Assembly (NCBI GenBank): GCA_013396525.1
Contig: VWYX01000008.1
Location: 1,054,001-1,118,000 of the forward strand
Direction of reading: 5' to 3'
DNA: 64,000 nt
From: Chaetorhynchus papuensis
Taxonomy: Eukaryota > Chordata > Aves > Passeriformes > Rhipiduridae
This document shows, piece by piece, positions 41,001-55,287 of the stretch. The notes beneath the pieces were generated by a model. That model ran no database searches, was not told the DNA's origin, and saw only the letters and a list, made by a program, of their open reading frames with translations. The translations under genes and the position numbers were made by a program. The number at the start of each line of letters is the position of its first letter. Positions within the stretch are counted from its first letter, which is position 1.

Positions 41001-42482
41001 GTAAGTCATCCCTTCAGATCACATGGTGGGAACCCAGTTCAAGGAAAACGTGAAGAAAGGTACCACCATGAGATGCAAGTCTCAAGACGTATTTCTCTGG
41101 GGGATGCATTTATTTGGTTATAAAAGATCTGCTGCAGGTCTGACTTGAAGAGTCTTGGAAGTGCCACTCGTTTATTTGGGGGACACAGCTTTTGTGTTAC
41201 GTGTAGTTCCCTGTTCTCAGGAAGTTACTTTCATATCTGAAAGAACTAAGTGTGAGGCTTACACGTTGAGATAATGGACATGAGTTGAGTTGAGTTCAGG
41301 TGATCAGCCCTCCTTGGTGGGAGAAATGAAGTAAAGCAAAATTCTGGATGCTACATTTGGGCTCTGAGGACAGTCAAACAATCATGTAAGAGCATGTGGC
41401 TTTGGGACTACTGGGATTACCCCTCTTCCCAAATAGTCTTTCTTGCCCTCAGTAATAGAAGTAGTCTTCAGTTCTACAGCAAGTAAAAAGAAGTTAGCTA
41501 AGGCTCTGTAGATGGGAGAAATGTGGCATTTTAAACTCCTATCTCTGATGAGTAGTTGAAGTACTTTGTCCTTTAGCCTGGTACATTTTTCAAGCCCTTT
41601 TCTATTGAAAGAATTTTGATTGTTTTCTGATTTTAAATAGTGTGTGAATTTACTGCATGTTGGTAATCATATCATGTGTATGTTGCAGTTTTATTTCCCA
41701 GGGACAATGTGAAACATGACATCAATTTTCTGCACATTGACTCGCATCAATCTTTTTATGTTGAATGAACAAAAGATGAGTCATTGGAATAGATTAATGA
41801 AATTCAGTATTTCTGCTGATCTATTTTTGGCCCACTTAGAGATGGCAGGGGAAAGGAAACAATGCCTGAAACGGTTTTTTTTGTTGAAATCAGCAGTTGT
41901 TCATTTGCTAAGCAGTTTTTGGAGTGAGGCGGGGTGTAGCTGGGGTCTGCACTCAGCAGCTAATTTTCCTTATTAAAGATTTGGAGTTATAAAATGTTGC
42001 TTATCCTCTGATTCAGGCACCAAATAAGAGTTAACAGCAATGTCAACTTGTGCCTAACACACATTCTTAACATTTATGAGTGACTAGCTCCACATTCCTT
42101 CACCAGCCTCAAGAACAGTTCTGATTCTTTGAGTTCTCTTCTGTATCCTGTGCTGTCCACAACATCACGCTGAGACCATCATAAATGCAGCTGTTGTGTC
42201 TTAGCAGATTTCACTGTCTCTACCATTCAGATAAGATATGTTTGATAACCTTTTTTAAATGAGAATACAAGGCAAGTCTAACCTCTGCTCTGCTTGCATC
42301 CATGGGTTGGATTTCTTCCAGAGCCTGGCTTTGCCAAGGCCACATTGCAGAAACTATTTGGCCTGAGTTTCTGTAAAATATTGATTGCGCTGGAGGAAGG
42401 CAGGAAGCTCGAGGCATGGGGAACAGGGGAAAATTTCTGGCATAACCTTTGCAAAAATACATTTTTCTCTTCAACTTTCCAG
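41001..42482 (+). other. ABLIM1: ABLIM1 intron 3 (1.5 kb)
   Basis: GTAAGT donor and TCAACTTTCCAG acceptor. Unique AT-rich DNA; I see no repeat, RNA gene or additional exon. Confidence 0.9.
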
Positions 42483-42592
42483 GCGTCCATTTCCACCAGG
42501 AGATCGAGTTACCTTTAATGGAAGGGACTGTCTCTGTCAGATGTGTGCTCAGCCGATGTCCCCCAGCCCAAGAGAGCTGTCTGCCTCAAGCA
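42483..42592 (+). CDS. ABLIM1: ABLIM1 exon: end of LIM2 and LIM2-LIM3 spacer
   Basis: The exon begins right after AACTTTCCAG and ends at AGCA|GTAAGT (donor 42593). It is 110 bases, entering in phase 2 and leaving in phase 1 (A|AT, Asn). It encodes RPFPPGDRVTFNGRDCLCQM and the final LIM2 zinc ligands C199 and C202. It then runs into a Ser-rich spacer (AQPMSPSPRELSASS) that has the same length as the human spacer I recall but several substitutions, making it the least conserved part between LIM domains. Ser/Pro pairs in the spacer are possible proline-directed phosphorylation sites (inference). Confidence 0.95.
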
Positions 42593-45500
42593 GTAAGTTG
42601 CCATCTCATCTCTGAAGCCTCTCACTTTTCCAGGCTCACCATCATTTGTTTGAAACTAATGTGATGCAATCTTCTGGTGTTTTTATTTTTATTCACATTT
42701 AGAAAAGTAAATTATCTCTGGGAGTTTCTTTGGTTCTTTTTTTCTTCATTAAAATGCCTGTTACTGCAGGTGGGAAGAAACACTTAGGCATTTCAATGTG
42801 AAAAAATGACTTTTCCCCAGTGACTGGACTTCTAAAAAGTTTGGGGTTTTTTTTAAATTTTGCTTTAGTAGGCGCTGGAAAAGTATCTAATTGATAAAAC
42901 CTGAGGTTTCAAAGTCAATAGATTTCATTTCTTTAAAGTATAATTGTGCAGGTTTAAGTATTCAGAAGAGGATGAAGTCAGAGGAAATTAATTTTCTTCT
43001 ACTATTTAAGAATTCAATTAAATTATCCTTTATAAGAAGTATTCCCAGGACTATGCTTCCAGTAGACTGATGCCACAATGATACTGTGATCAGAACCTCG
43101 GGAAACAGTTACAAAAGACACAGAAAGCAAGTTAAAGGGAAAGAGAGAGAATAAAGAAAGTTTGGGAGGGAAATTACATTGGCTTGCTGTTGGGTTTTAA
43201 CACATTCAAAAGGCAATTTGTAAATTACTGATACTAATCTCTGCCTCTGGTAGTTATTTTTTTTAATCTCTGGGGGTTTCTTTCTCTGACTGCTGGATTG
43301 TACTCAGCACTCATCCAGTTTAGTTTTATGCATCAAAATGGCCACAGCTTTCCTTGTGACACCGGGGAGTTTTCCTTCAGGGAGACACTGTGTATTTTGT
43401 CCCGGTCCTTGGCTTTGAGATCCTGGGATTGTGAAGTGCTACTGAAGGCAAAGATGGATAATGTTTGTGCTTAGCGAGTGACTCAAGTGAATCTCAAGTT
43501 ATCTGATTTGCCTGAGAACATGTAATCAAACCCTTAGACAAAGGGAAAATGAGAGACTTTTTTTGCTATCGTGCCTCTCTGTCTGGGAAGTGCTGCTTTT
43601 CCACTCTAATTGTACATTTGCAGCTGAAAATGCACAGGCCTAATCAGTTAAGGAAGAATTTAGGAACCTGAAAAAAGCCTTACAAGACTTAAAAAGCAAC
43701 ATAAAAATTTATGAGGGACTTCAGGCACCCAGAGAATCCTTCTGAGACAGGAATGATGTGGAAATTGGTATTTAGGAGGCATAACTGGCAAGGAACTTCA
43801 GATCACAGGGACCTTGGACAGTACTGACATTCCTTTTCTAAGCATGCCAGAGCATAGAAGAATCTGGATGTGGCTCTCCAAAGGTGGCACACCTGTCCAG
43901 CATTGTGGCACTTGCCACATGCCTGACTCCAGGTGCCAAAGTGTCCCTAGAAAATGACAGATTAAATTTATGTGATACTTAGCAAGCCAAGGAGATGGAT
44001 TGTCACTTCCCCACAGCCATGGTCTCTACTGGAATTGCTTCTTGGCTTCCACAGTGAAGCCATAGGTAGCCAGGATTATAAAGCAACATTTCATGAGATT
44101 TATTGGGGTTTTGAGTCATAATTGGGTCCTGCCGACAAACTGCTTTATCATTACACACAGCAAGAGAGCTCCTGCTCTCAACAGCTTGGAGTGCATTCCC
44201 TCAAAATCTGTAGGCACCTGCCATGGTGCATCTTGTTCTTTTATGGACAAAGACTTGTAGAAATGTATAGTATAGAGCTTTAGGTCATTTTAGTGCAAAA
44301 CTCTCCAAAACAGGCAAATAAAAATGAGAACAGTTTATGTTTATAAGTTCAGAATGAATCAATTAAAAAAAAATCAATGAAGCATCCTCTGTCTTCAAAG
44401 ATATGCCAGTTGCTGCTTTAGCTTTGTGCAAAAGTTGACTTAGATACAGAAAAGTCTTTCTTGCTAGCACCAGAGTTAATTTTAATTTGTGTAAAGTGCT
44501 TCAGATCATTTCCAGGTTTCTCCTGCTGGCTAATACACATATAATTTTTTTTTTCCAAATGCTTTGCCATTTTTTGAAAGGATTTTTTTTTAATACAAGT
44601 TCTTTGAGGAGAGACTCTGATTCACACCACGCATCTATTTTATATCCTATATTGCTGTCAGCTTCCCCTGATCACTTTCAAGTAGGTCACTAGAGGAGAC
44701 TTTCCTTAAAACAAAGTTAGTTTGAGGGAATTCAGTAGACTGCAAATATATCAGGTTTGATTGGCTTGTGCAATGTAAAAGGAAGCCTTCTATCCCTGAA
44801 TTTCTGCATTAATGCTGACCTGCCATTTTCTGGTGTCTGTTACTTCACACAAATGAAAACTCACCGACAGCTTTGCTTGGGTGATTTCAAGGAAAATCAA
44901 ATGCCTCCAAGTACAGGGGTTAACATCTCGAATAACATGAACCTGAATATTGTTACACTCTATTGTAGTGCACACCAGGGAAAATAAGATGGGAAAATAC
45001 TAAATAATTCATTTTCCTTTTTTTTGTTTAGTATTACTTGGGTCCATAGTACTTATTTACCTTTATTTCTTTCATTGCACATGTATTACCTGGAATTATT
45101 ATTTTCATGAAGAAGCAATTCAGTGACTCCATTTTTATTCTAAATTTTTAAAACAGTCTCCTTCAGTATTCAGATGCTATAGAGTAATCATAATTTATAA
45201 TTTAATCAATCCTATTCCTTGGCTGCTGCTAGGAATACACAGTGCACAAACTATGGGATCTCAATTCATTCAGCAGGAAATCCAATACCAAATACCTGTA
45301 AATAACTTTGCAGACAAATGAAATGAGCGGTGTTTGGTTTTGTTATTGTTTTATTTCATATGACAGCTTGATAAATGGCATGTGAGCTATAAAGCAAAGT
45401 GACTGGGACAGATGTAGAGCAGCACAGAAACGGGGGACAAGTAGATAACACTAAAAGTGTGGTGTTGATGCCTTGGATGGTTTAGAGTTTTCAAGATTCT

Positions 45501-48079
45501 GTCAAAGACATGAAGTTTTTTCTCTGGGGCCTGATAAAGGGGTAATGCAATAATGTATCCCAGTAATTGCTATTTATGTTTTAAACAGTTTCCAGGTTTT
45601 CTATTCAGCATCATGATTGCCTGGTTTTTACTGTCTTAAGCTTTTTCTACTCTCTATTGTGTTCTGGCTGCATGGTAACACACTGTGTTTAAGGTCCACG
45701 TTGTCTCTCCAGAAAAGCAGTTGTGCAGGCACCTGTTATTTCTAAATTTTGGGAAAAACTGCAACTGTGCAGTTGCATAGTTGTATGAAATGCCCTCCCT
45801 TAGGGCATTTTATCAGTGAATTCTCCCCAGGGCAGCTGGTAAATGAACTGATGCAGACTTTGAATATAACAAATATAAAAATAGTTTGGTCAGACCTTCA
45901 TTTTAAAGAAGTACCACACTGTCTTGCCTTTCTTCTTGAAGGCACAGGAGGTGTTGTGAAAAGTCCAGCTGAGAGCAGAGCAGCTGTTCAGAGATCCCCC
46001 CACTTGGGACAGGCACAGGAGTTGGTGCCAGCAGGCTGTGGAACTCGAGCCAGCACTCTGCTGGCTCAGGCATCATCTTTGAAATTCAGAAGAGACTACA
46101 TGTCTTTGAATATACTTTAGTCCCTCTTCCTCAAGCAGAGATTTTTTTCCTTGGGTAATTCGCTATTTCCACATACTTCAGTAATAAGAATGTTACACCC
46201 TTTTCTGCATGAGGTTGAGCCTTTTCTCTATTGGTTCCTTATCTGGGTGCTGGTCTGGAAGTTTTAATTATTTCTGATTACCTTTTTGCTGAAAGGTTGG
46301 ATCATTTTAGTGATGTACATGAACTAGTTAAGAAATTGCATTTCAGTTGAAGAGTGGGTTTTCTGGGACACACCTCTCTATCCAAAAGAAACACAAGCAT
46401 TACAATCACCTAACGGTTTTGATTTTGAAAAATTCATCTTCTGAAATGGTGACGAAGACTTTCACCGTTGTTTCTTTTCAGTGGAATAGATACTTGTGTC
46501 CTATAAATGCCGAGGTACCCAGTGGTGATACAGTTTGGAAAGAAGCAGAGGGAAGGTATTTCAACTTCCCTTTCTTTGTAAGAGTCTCTCCTGTGAGTTA
46601 AGAGCATTACAGTACAGCCAAGACGGGGACCAGAGTTTTCAAACTGACCAACAAAGTGTTCCATGAGCATGAATAATCCTTGGTGCAGCTGTTCCCCAAC
46701 CAGCCGGCATCCACGTGGAGATTTCACATCATGTTTTGTGTGCTTGCCCTTGTCTGTTTTGCACATTATGTTCTGGCTCAAAGAATGTCAGTTTTGTGGG
46801 ACAAATGCTTTCATGCCTATCAGCACAGAGTCTAACAGGGTTGGATTTTGCCTCCCAACTGAGGATCTTTGCTCTATTGAGATATAAATAACAAGCTTAG
46901 TGCTTAATGAACTTGTGGGAGAAAGATATCTTTGTTAATTATTCAGTAGCCTTATCTCTTTGAAAAAGATGCAGGCAGTAAATCTCCCAGTAAATATTTG
47001 AAATTTCCAGCAAGGTTCTCGTAATACTGAAGTAAAGCAGAGCCAATATACCGTACCTGCTGAAGAAGGAGGAGGTGGAGAGGTAAAAATGGGAGTCATC
47101 TTTTGGCCCACTGCCCAGAAAGTGTCAGAAAAGTGAGGTTGTACTTGAAACAACAGAGCATCAAAATGGAGAAAAAGCAAATTTACTTTGCAGTCCTCCT
47201 TTAAAGGCTCTCTAATCCTTAATGCAGTCCTACAGACAGGACATAACTGTCCTTTCATTAGATAAAAATATAGGTGATTGCTGCCAGTACTCAGAAATAA
47301 TGTCATATCTGATGTATAAGCACTACAGACTTCTCCATTGGAAATTAGCTAAAATGGATGCAAAATTCCTTTTAATCATAGTTCTTGGAAAAGTCTGCAG
47401 CTTGGGTTTGTAACTGTTCAGCCACATTTGACTCATTTTTCATTATTTTGTTCTTTATAATTTTTTTTCCGGAGCTCTCTGAAAGCTCCTTCAATTCCGT
47501 AGGGAATTTAAAAGTGAAGGGGAAAGTTGGCTGGCTGTTGGTAAGCAAGATATCTGCAGTGATTTTTGGCTTTAAAGGGTGTTGAGCAACATCCAACACA
47601 TGATTTTGAGCTTATTCTTAGGAAATATTCTCCAGTTTCACACTGTGTCAAAGCTACACAGGTACTTGGAGATGGGCCTTGAGTGAGACACTGAGTTTGC
47701 CTTAAGGAATATTCACCCACAATATCCACAACTTCAGTGAATGCCCTGGGGAACTTAGAGAGGCCGAACGGTTTTGGTTTTAAACATGCAGTTTTTAAAG
47801 TTTTAAATTTTTAAAATTTTGAGCCTTAAGGGTTTAATATTTTTGTGTGCTGTAACACTAAGATTTTCTCATTTCATTCTTGGCTTGTCTGGTTGCATAA
47901 GCAGAAACACTCCCATGTCTCTGTGGCATTCAAGCCTGTGCTTAGCTGCTGGAGATTCAGTTGAGGGTTTTGAGAACTTGGCAGAAGAGGCTCACATAAT
48001 CCTATATCTCTTATTTTTTTACATGGAATGTAAAATTAAGGCATACCATGGACATCACTGCTGATTGATTCCAAATACT

Positions 48080-48093
48080 GTGATTTAAATCAC
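48080..48093. repeat. 14-bp perfect palindrome GTGATTTAAATCAC in AT-rich block
   Basis: The 14-mer equals its own reverse complement. It opens a ~580-base AT-rich block (to about 48660) in which GATTTAA/TTTAAAT-type words recur, including GATTTAATT at 48604 and GATTTTAAATAAAATCC at about 48628. GATTTAAATC-rich sequence is, to my recollection, a feature of some old amniote repeats, but I cannot name a family, so it is recorded only as a palindrome. Confidence 0.6.
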
Positions 48094-50510
48094 TGATTTT
48101 AATAATGGTTAATTCAATAACCCAGGAAACTTTGATTAGACTGACTGATTGTAACCTTGGTTTACATTTAGATTTTTAATTATAAAATACTGATTGATAA
48201 ACATGAGGGTACTTCATATCTGTACACATCTACTTAAACTAATATAGCTCTGCATAAAGTCTTCATATTATTTAACATCTATATTTTTCCCTAACAACTG
48301 TTTTTGCTAATGAGTTGTCAAACTCTATTTGAATGAAAGTTGAAATTTTATTTAGAATGCATAAAGTATCTGTGGATATTTTTTACTTTCAGAAATATGC
48401 TAGACACATGCAGAATGTAAATGCATTAAAATACACTTCAGTTCTGGAATTTATGTTTTTCAAGAATCGGTAGCTTATAAAATGATTTACTTTGGATCTC
48501 CATGTCTTTAAAAATTTTAAAAGTGGTACATCTTATCATACCTACTTTTTCTCATAGATGGGAAAAGGAAAGCAAGTTTATTCCCTGTGATTTCAGATCC
48601 CATGATTTAATTAAAACTTTAAATTCTGATTTTAAATAAAATCCTTTATTTTTTAATCGTCACTATTTAATTCTCAATTTCTTTAGTCTGAATTTGATTG
48701 TAAGAACCTTGCAGGGCAGCTACATTTATGACTTAATATATTGAGCATAGAGTGGGTCTAAAATTTTACCATACCCCCCTTTTTAAGAATAAAAGAAGCA
48801 AACCAGCGTTCATGACATGATAAAAGTTCAAAGAAATTATGCAGACCCAAGCCGAGTTCCTTTCTGGCAAAAGCCAGAAGAATATACAATTCTTCCAATG
48901 ACACTGGCCCATTTGTATAATTGTTTCAAGATGATTCATTCTCTTGAAGAATGCTTGCAGTTTTTGAGGCATTTTCATAATTTGAATTACTTTCTAGGAT
49001 TAATTTTAGTCCTTGCTTTATGTCCTCACTCATAAAAATGGGTAAATTACTCAAGCAGCTTCCATTTGCTCAGCTATTTCCTATTTTACAAGGTCTGGTA
49101 TTTTAATGCTGCTTTATAAATAGCCTTAGATCCTTCTCTAGAGGTGTAGAAGCTTTGTTAGAAACTTAACTTCTGGGTGATAGAGATAGAGCAGCCACTG
49201 GATTTAAAATATAGTTGTGCCAGGGCAGGAAGTTTCTGATTTATGAGTTTTCTGTCAGAAAATTCCTTTTAAAAAATAACTGGAAGGTGTTTCCAGTCCT
49301 GTTTCCCCATTTCTTTTGGATACTTTTGTGTTACATTAAACTGGACAAAAACATTGTGAATGGACTATACAAGTGTACTAAATATGTATCAGTTCTTAAT
49401 TGCTAAAGTGTAACCCCATCTTGAACTTGGAAATGAAAACATGTCCATCTCCTTAGCTTTTACTGGAGGAGTGCTACTCAGAAGCTGATTCCGAAGGAAG
49501 TTCTGGGGGAGGTGCAAGGAATTCCTCAGCAAATGGGTGTTGCATGAGGAGGCATCTCTAACTTGGGAAACACAACTACAGAGGAGATCCCTGGGGACAG
49601 GAGTATCTGGGAATTGTCATGTTCAGAAGGCCTGCCAGGTAGTAAGTCAGGAATCAGAGGTCACTTCAAAAGAGTGTGAGAAGTGAATTAGCTGTTAGCT
49701 AGACCTTACTTTGCCATATGTTATCCGGGCATAAAAACCTTCCTAAAGGTTGTCATAAGTTTCATTCCTATTTTGGGGAGGTTTTATCCTGTTGGGATTG
49801 TTTGTTTTCCAAGAGTAACAGTTGAAAATTATCCAAAATAGTCTGCAAATGAAGAGACACAATGTGCTATGCATGAGCTGGGTATTAAACAATGAAGCTC
49901 TGAGCTAATGGTGTAATTCCCTTGGGGTACTGTGAGTGGGAATTGTGACTTTGAATTCAGCTGGAACTCCCTGAGTACTGAAATGTGGAAAAAGAAATGA
50001 CAGGATAAAAGACTGACCTCAGCTTAGATGTACCTGGCTCTGGTTTATCCTTCAGAGTATTTTTATGGGTGGGACTCTGGGGGTGCTGGGATGGGAAGAG
50101 ACCCAAAAACTTTATCTTTTATAGGACAATTAAAAACTCTTCTCTTACATAGTATGTAGTACATTGCTCTTTCTTCCTCCTCCTGTTTCATTCACTCTCT
50201 TGTTCTTAGTTCAGACACCTCTGTGAAAGATTGGGTTGAAGAAGGGACTGGGATTATTGATGTAATGGAAAAAGGTTAACTTGGTGATACGATTTTTGCA
50301 GGGACAGTTTGCAGGAGTGAGGTGTCAGAAGGTCATTTGGTTTGGTCTCCTTTGGGAGTAAGGTGTAGAAAGATGTGGAAATAAGGAATTGCCTTTCTCT
50401 GTTAAAGACTTAACACAAATCAATACAGACCAAACTGGAGTTGGGGAAGAGCATTCATCCTTCCGAATCACTTTAAATTAAATCAGGTGATGAAAGAGCA
50501 ATTTACAGTA

Positions 50511-50822
50511 ATCACAGAATCATTTAGGTTGGAAAAGATCTCTGAGATCATAGAGTCCAGCCCATGTCCCAACACCACTGTGTCAACCACCCCACGGCAC
50601 TGAGTGCCACATCCAGGCTTTCCTTAAACAGCTCCAGGGATGGTGACTCCACCACCTCCCCGGGCAGCCCACTCCAATGTCTAATCACCCCTTCTCCAAG
50701 GAAATTCTTCCTCATGTCCAACCTAAACCTCCCCTGGCGGAGTTTAGAGCATGAATAAAGATATTAAACAGGACTGGGCCCCACACTGGTCCCTGGGGGA
50801 CACCACTAGTGATGGGTCTAAT
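50511..50822 (-). mobile_element. CR1 3' fragment, antisense (about 310 bp)
   Basis: The + strand reads ATCACAGAATCATTTAGGTT, then GGAAAAGATCTCTGAGATCA, CCAACACCACTGTGTCAACC, GGATGGTGACTCCACCACCT and TGTCCAACCTAAACCTCCCC, then GGACTGGGCCCCACACTGGT. These are sequential antisense landmarks of an avian CR1 tail. It is the least diverged of the antisense copies here. A short section between about 50745 and 50765 appears shortened relative to the family. Opposite in orientation to the host gene. Confidence 0.93.
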
Positions 50823-53800
50823 GATATATCCAAGATGTACAATAACCTGTTAAAAAGGCAAGTCAGTTTTGGGCACTCAGATGGTTACAGGGACTTGTGC
50901 TGCAAGTAAAGAATGCCAGTTCATGCCATTGTGATTTCTTTCCCTATTTAATCAACTAAAGTAGTTCTGTTTTCTTTAACTATTTTTTTTGAAAATATCA
51001 GTTTTTCTCAACTTGCCATTTATAATAAACTGTCAAAGCTATACTGCACTTCCCATGGGAAATTTATTTCCCTCCATTGTATGCGCCCAGCCTCTTATTG
51101 TTAGATTTTGGGAGTACAAGGCTGCCTGTGTGGGTTTGTTTTGCCTTCAGCAAAAGGGCAGTAGCAAATTTGTTCTGACAAACATTTCCCATCCTTGCAG
51201 TGGCAAAGAGAAAGGGTTTGGCAGCAAATTTCTTGAGTTACATGCTCAGATTTAAATCCTGCATGTAAAATTCCCAATATTGTATGTCCTTCTCTGACTC
51301 CCAGAACTTACCATGGTCCCAATGACCAAATGGTTATGCTTTAAACTTTGAAAACATTTGTCGTGCTGTGAACATAGTGAGTTTGTATTTTTAGCTTTGA
51401 CAGAAATATCTTGAAGATCTGGAAAAGCCTGCATGATATCATCAAACCTTTCAATTTTAAAGCAGGGCTTTAGAAGGCGTTGCCTGATCTGTGGTTAAAG
51501 GGTGACTGAGAAAAACCTCTGGTCTCCCTACCTCTGTGAGAAATTGTAATTGCACAACCTTCTAATTGCCACAGAAGAATTACTGGGATATAAGTTGTTT
51601 TTCAAGGTGACTAAGAGCTATTTATACTTAGAGATTTCTTGACCTTGACTCCAGTGATAATATTTGCCTCTTTCATCACTTCCAAATCACTTGCTCTTTA
51701 GGTCCAGCTATGTTTGACAACGTATTTCTTTGTAATTCCAATGAAAACTTGTTGTTTCTTTTAAGTATTAAAATAATAACAGAATTCCCCCCCACTTCTG
51801 CCCTGCTTTTCCTGTTTCAGAGCAGAAGCCTGCTGGTGCTGTCTTTGTAAAACTCACGTATCAATGTTTTATAAGGAGGGGAAATAGTTACAAAAGGAGT
51901 GTAATAAGAGTACAAAATACCTGTGACTCGTGGGGGTTGTGGCAGCTTCAGACTTTATCTATTAGACATGTGCTTCTGATGGCCATCAGGATTGAAATGA
52001 ACTCTTTGGTGACTTAATTATTCATCATTAAATCAGGCTGCTATTAGCTTTGTTCACAGAGCTAACCCTGCATGGAGCAGAGTTGGTGTAATCATTCACA
52101 TGACTTTGCATAACCCTGTTTATTAGGACAAAAGCACATAGAGAGAGGGTTTCTCTTTCATAAATCATATGGGATGAGCAGAGAATGTGGGATAAAGGTA
52201 TATTTGCTATTAAATTTTCAAAGCAATCCAAATGGGAGTGGGTAAAGTCATACTCTGTGTGCTGAGGGTTAATCCAGCTGGATCAGCCCTGAGCTCACCT
52301 GTGCATTATTGGCTGAGAGCAGGGGAGGGAGGCAAAGACAGAAAATCAGCTGCTTAATTTAGACAGTGACAAATGGCTTGCTGTGCAGGATGCTTCACTC
52401 CTGGATGTCTGGGGTGATGCAGATGCTAAAAAGGGAAACACATTTTCTCATATCTTTACAAGCAAGGTGTCAGCTTTGCCTGACCTGCATCTTTTAGTGG
52501 GGCTGCTAAAGATGGTTGGAGAGTGGAGGTCTAAATCATACATTGTATTATAGTGCCATGCCCTGTCCCCCCACTTTCCCATGCTTTTGAGCTGGCTGAC
52601 TCCACATTACAGTCCTTTTGTCCAGGCATTTTCTTTTGTACCCAGACATGTCAAATATGACATACATATAAGTGCACAGGGGAACTGTACAGCTCACTCT
52701 GCATTTTAACCAGCACACTGCACTGTCCGCCTCCTCCTCTTTGTTATCTTGGCACTGCCAAATGTGTGATGTGCAAGGAATGGGATTAAGAAAGAATCCC
52801 GGTTGTATGGCAAAAAGAAAATACAAGAAAGCTCAAGTTCAAGGGCTGCAGTCTGCTAGAGCCAGGTATGAAGCCAGAAAGAACCATGGTGGGAGTCCTT
52901 GTACACAAATTTGGGAAGGATTTTCAGATTTTTCAGTCTGCTCTGGCATATGGTTGTGAACCACTATTCTTACCCCACAGCCCTTTTATTTGCAGCATGT
53001 GCTGGTTATAGGTTAGATGGATACAGATTGTGTTTAATGTGATCCTGAGATCCTGCCTGCACACACTGATGACATTCAGCCAAAGGCTTAAATGTGCCTC
53101 ATGCAGGCCTGAGATCAGAATGGCTTTTATTTGTAGAATTTGGATGAACAAATGGTCTTTTCTTAGCCCAGCCCAGCCCTATTCGCTTTCTATTTTAGGA
53201 GATAATGATAATTGCTAGCTCTTCATGTATATACCCAACAGTTTTGCCAGAATTAAAATCAGGTTTATTTAAAAGCCATCTCAGCCTAACACAACAGTAC
53301 TGGGCTATTAGTTTACTTTGATTCTAGACATTCAATGTGTCTGTTGTATTAGCAGAATGGACATGATGTTAATTTCTTTTTGCAAAACACTCAAGGAACC
53401 CAGGAAGAGTGTAGATGTCATTGGTGCTATTGAATAATAAAAGGATGTTGCCAACCCCTTGTATTAAACATGAGCACAATAGTAAGTCTGGTGCTCAGAC
53501 TTACTGTGACTTTGGCTTACAAAGAAGCTTTTAAACAGTCAGAGGTACTTCATGGATCCCCATTCCCCCATGTATCTGGTTTTGGCACCACTAAAGATAA
53601 GGATGCTGGGCTAGGTAGACCTTTTGTGTAAGGCAGTTTCTCTATTCCCTCTGCCTCAGAAATGAAGTGTTTTAAAAATCTCTTTATTGATTCCATTTCT
53701 GAGAAACTTCAGCTCCACGGAAGTTTCCCAGATGAAAATGAAAAAAGCATGGAAAATATAGCAGGGAATATATCCCAGTGTGACTGGCCCCAGGTCAGGG

Positions 53801-53967
53801 CTGTGGAAGCTGGCACACTAGGAAGAAGCAGTAGTGCTGGGGAGCTGAGAAATGGGCTGTTTTAATGAGCTGTTTAAAACGGCCGTTCAGCACACACTGG
53901 GACTGGGGGAGGATCTCGTTTGTTCTCACAGTCGAAGTCACGTTGCATGGCTTCAGATTTAGCTTAA

Positions 53968-54140
53968 GAAAAATGAGGGCTGGAAGGGACCTCAAGAGAT
54001 GATGTAGTATCCTCCCCAAACCAAAGGCAAGATCAGCATGCCAAAGCCACCCTGACACGTGTCTGGCCCTTCTTCAGCCCTGTGCTGGAAATTCCAGAGC
54101 CTCCCTTGGTGACCTGTTCCAGCCTTTGCTGTCATCACAG
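53968..54140 (-). mobile_element. Old CR1 fragment, antisense
   Basis: GAGGGCTGGAAGGGACCTCA followed by GATGATGTAGTATCCTCCCC, and later TTGGTGACCTGTTCCAGCCT, follow the order of an antisense CR1 end (…ctggaagggacct…gtccaac…cctgttccag…). Divergence is high and borders are approximate. Confidence 0.65.
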
Positions 54141-55287
54141 ACTGGCATGGAGCCTTCAGCTGTCATGGCAGAGCAGAGGGATACATTACACGGTGTCACT
54201 CCTTGTCATTTCATGATTTCAGCTTGTAACATATGTCCTCTAGAGCAAAGTCCTGCTATTAGGACATCTCAGGGCTGCTTTTCAAGTCCAAGTTGTGTCA
54301 GCAGTCTGTAACTTGCATTTTGTCATAAGATACCACGGTGCTTAGTCCTCTTTCCCTCCTTTTTTAAGGAATTTGAGAAGAATACTGATAGAAAGAGGGA
54401 CATACAAATGGTGGGTTCCGGGATAACAGGAATGTGCAGCACATATTTGGGGTTCTTTTGGCCCATTATCCAACAAACAAAAGTCATGCCCTTTGGTCAA
54501 TAGGACTGACTCTGCTCTCACTATCAGTTGTGATAATAAACTTGGACTTGCCCTTTGCAAGGCATGGTGTTGCCTGGGCTGAAACCCATGAGGAGATAAA
54601 GGTTTTTGGGCTGTACCTGTTCAGTCAGCTTGAGCATTGGAGCCAGGCTCATCTTTTCCCTGCTGCCTGGGCTTTAACAGCTCAGATTGCTCAGTTCTGA
54701 TTGTCTCTATTTGTTGGTATTTGTTGGTGTTTCAGGCATTCACCAAAGGAACACCAAGTCTGGGGATAATAAAATCTGGAAAATCCTTTGTTCCAGGCTG
54801 TCTCCTCTGTGGCTTCCATGTGTGCCTCAGCTGATGGGCATTCCCCTTCCACTTCACTGGGCTTCCAGGCCCTCCCCTCCCTCGGTGCTTCTGTCCCCTG
54901 AGGCAGGGCACAGAAGCACAGCCCTTGCAGTTCAGTGCTGTCTGCCACATCGGTCTCTTCAGATCTTACCATGTGCTGGACTGCCCCTTTACAGGAAATC
55001 TTTCTGAGTATTTTATGTTTGAAGGGAGAGGAATGGAAGCTTGGGGCTGAGCTAGAGATTTCTGATGTAACATGAGCTATTGTGGCACCCCCTGGGACAG
55101 AGTGCTCCTGGCTTCTGGTTTCCACTCTGCCATCAGAGTCCTCCAGGACTGCGGTGAAAAGTGAGTGTTGACTACCAGGGAAGTACCAAAATTCCTGAGC
55201 GAGCTTCCTTTTGCCGATTAGAGACCAGGAGAACTTCAGCTCCCCATGCCTGCAGGTGGGGACAATATGCCCTCCCTGCAGCTTCAC

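Noticed and set aside
50564..50758. 64-codon frame as a gene
   Set aside because: It lies entirely within an antisense CR1 fragment.
55246..55257. ATGCCTGCAG|GTGGGG as a short alternative first exon joining LIM3
   Set aside because: In phase, but the start context is weak, the donor is ordinary, and a phase match by chance is one in three. Mentioned only within the CpG-patch finding.
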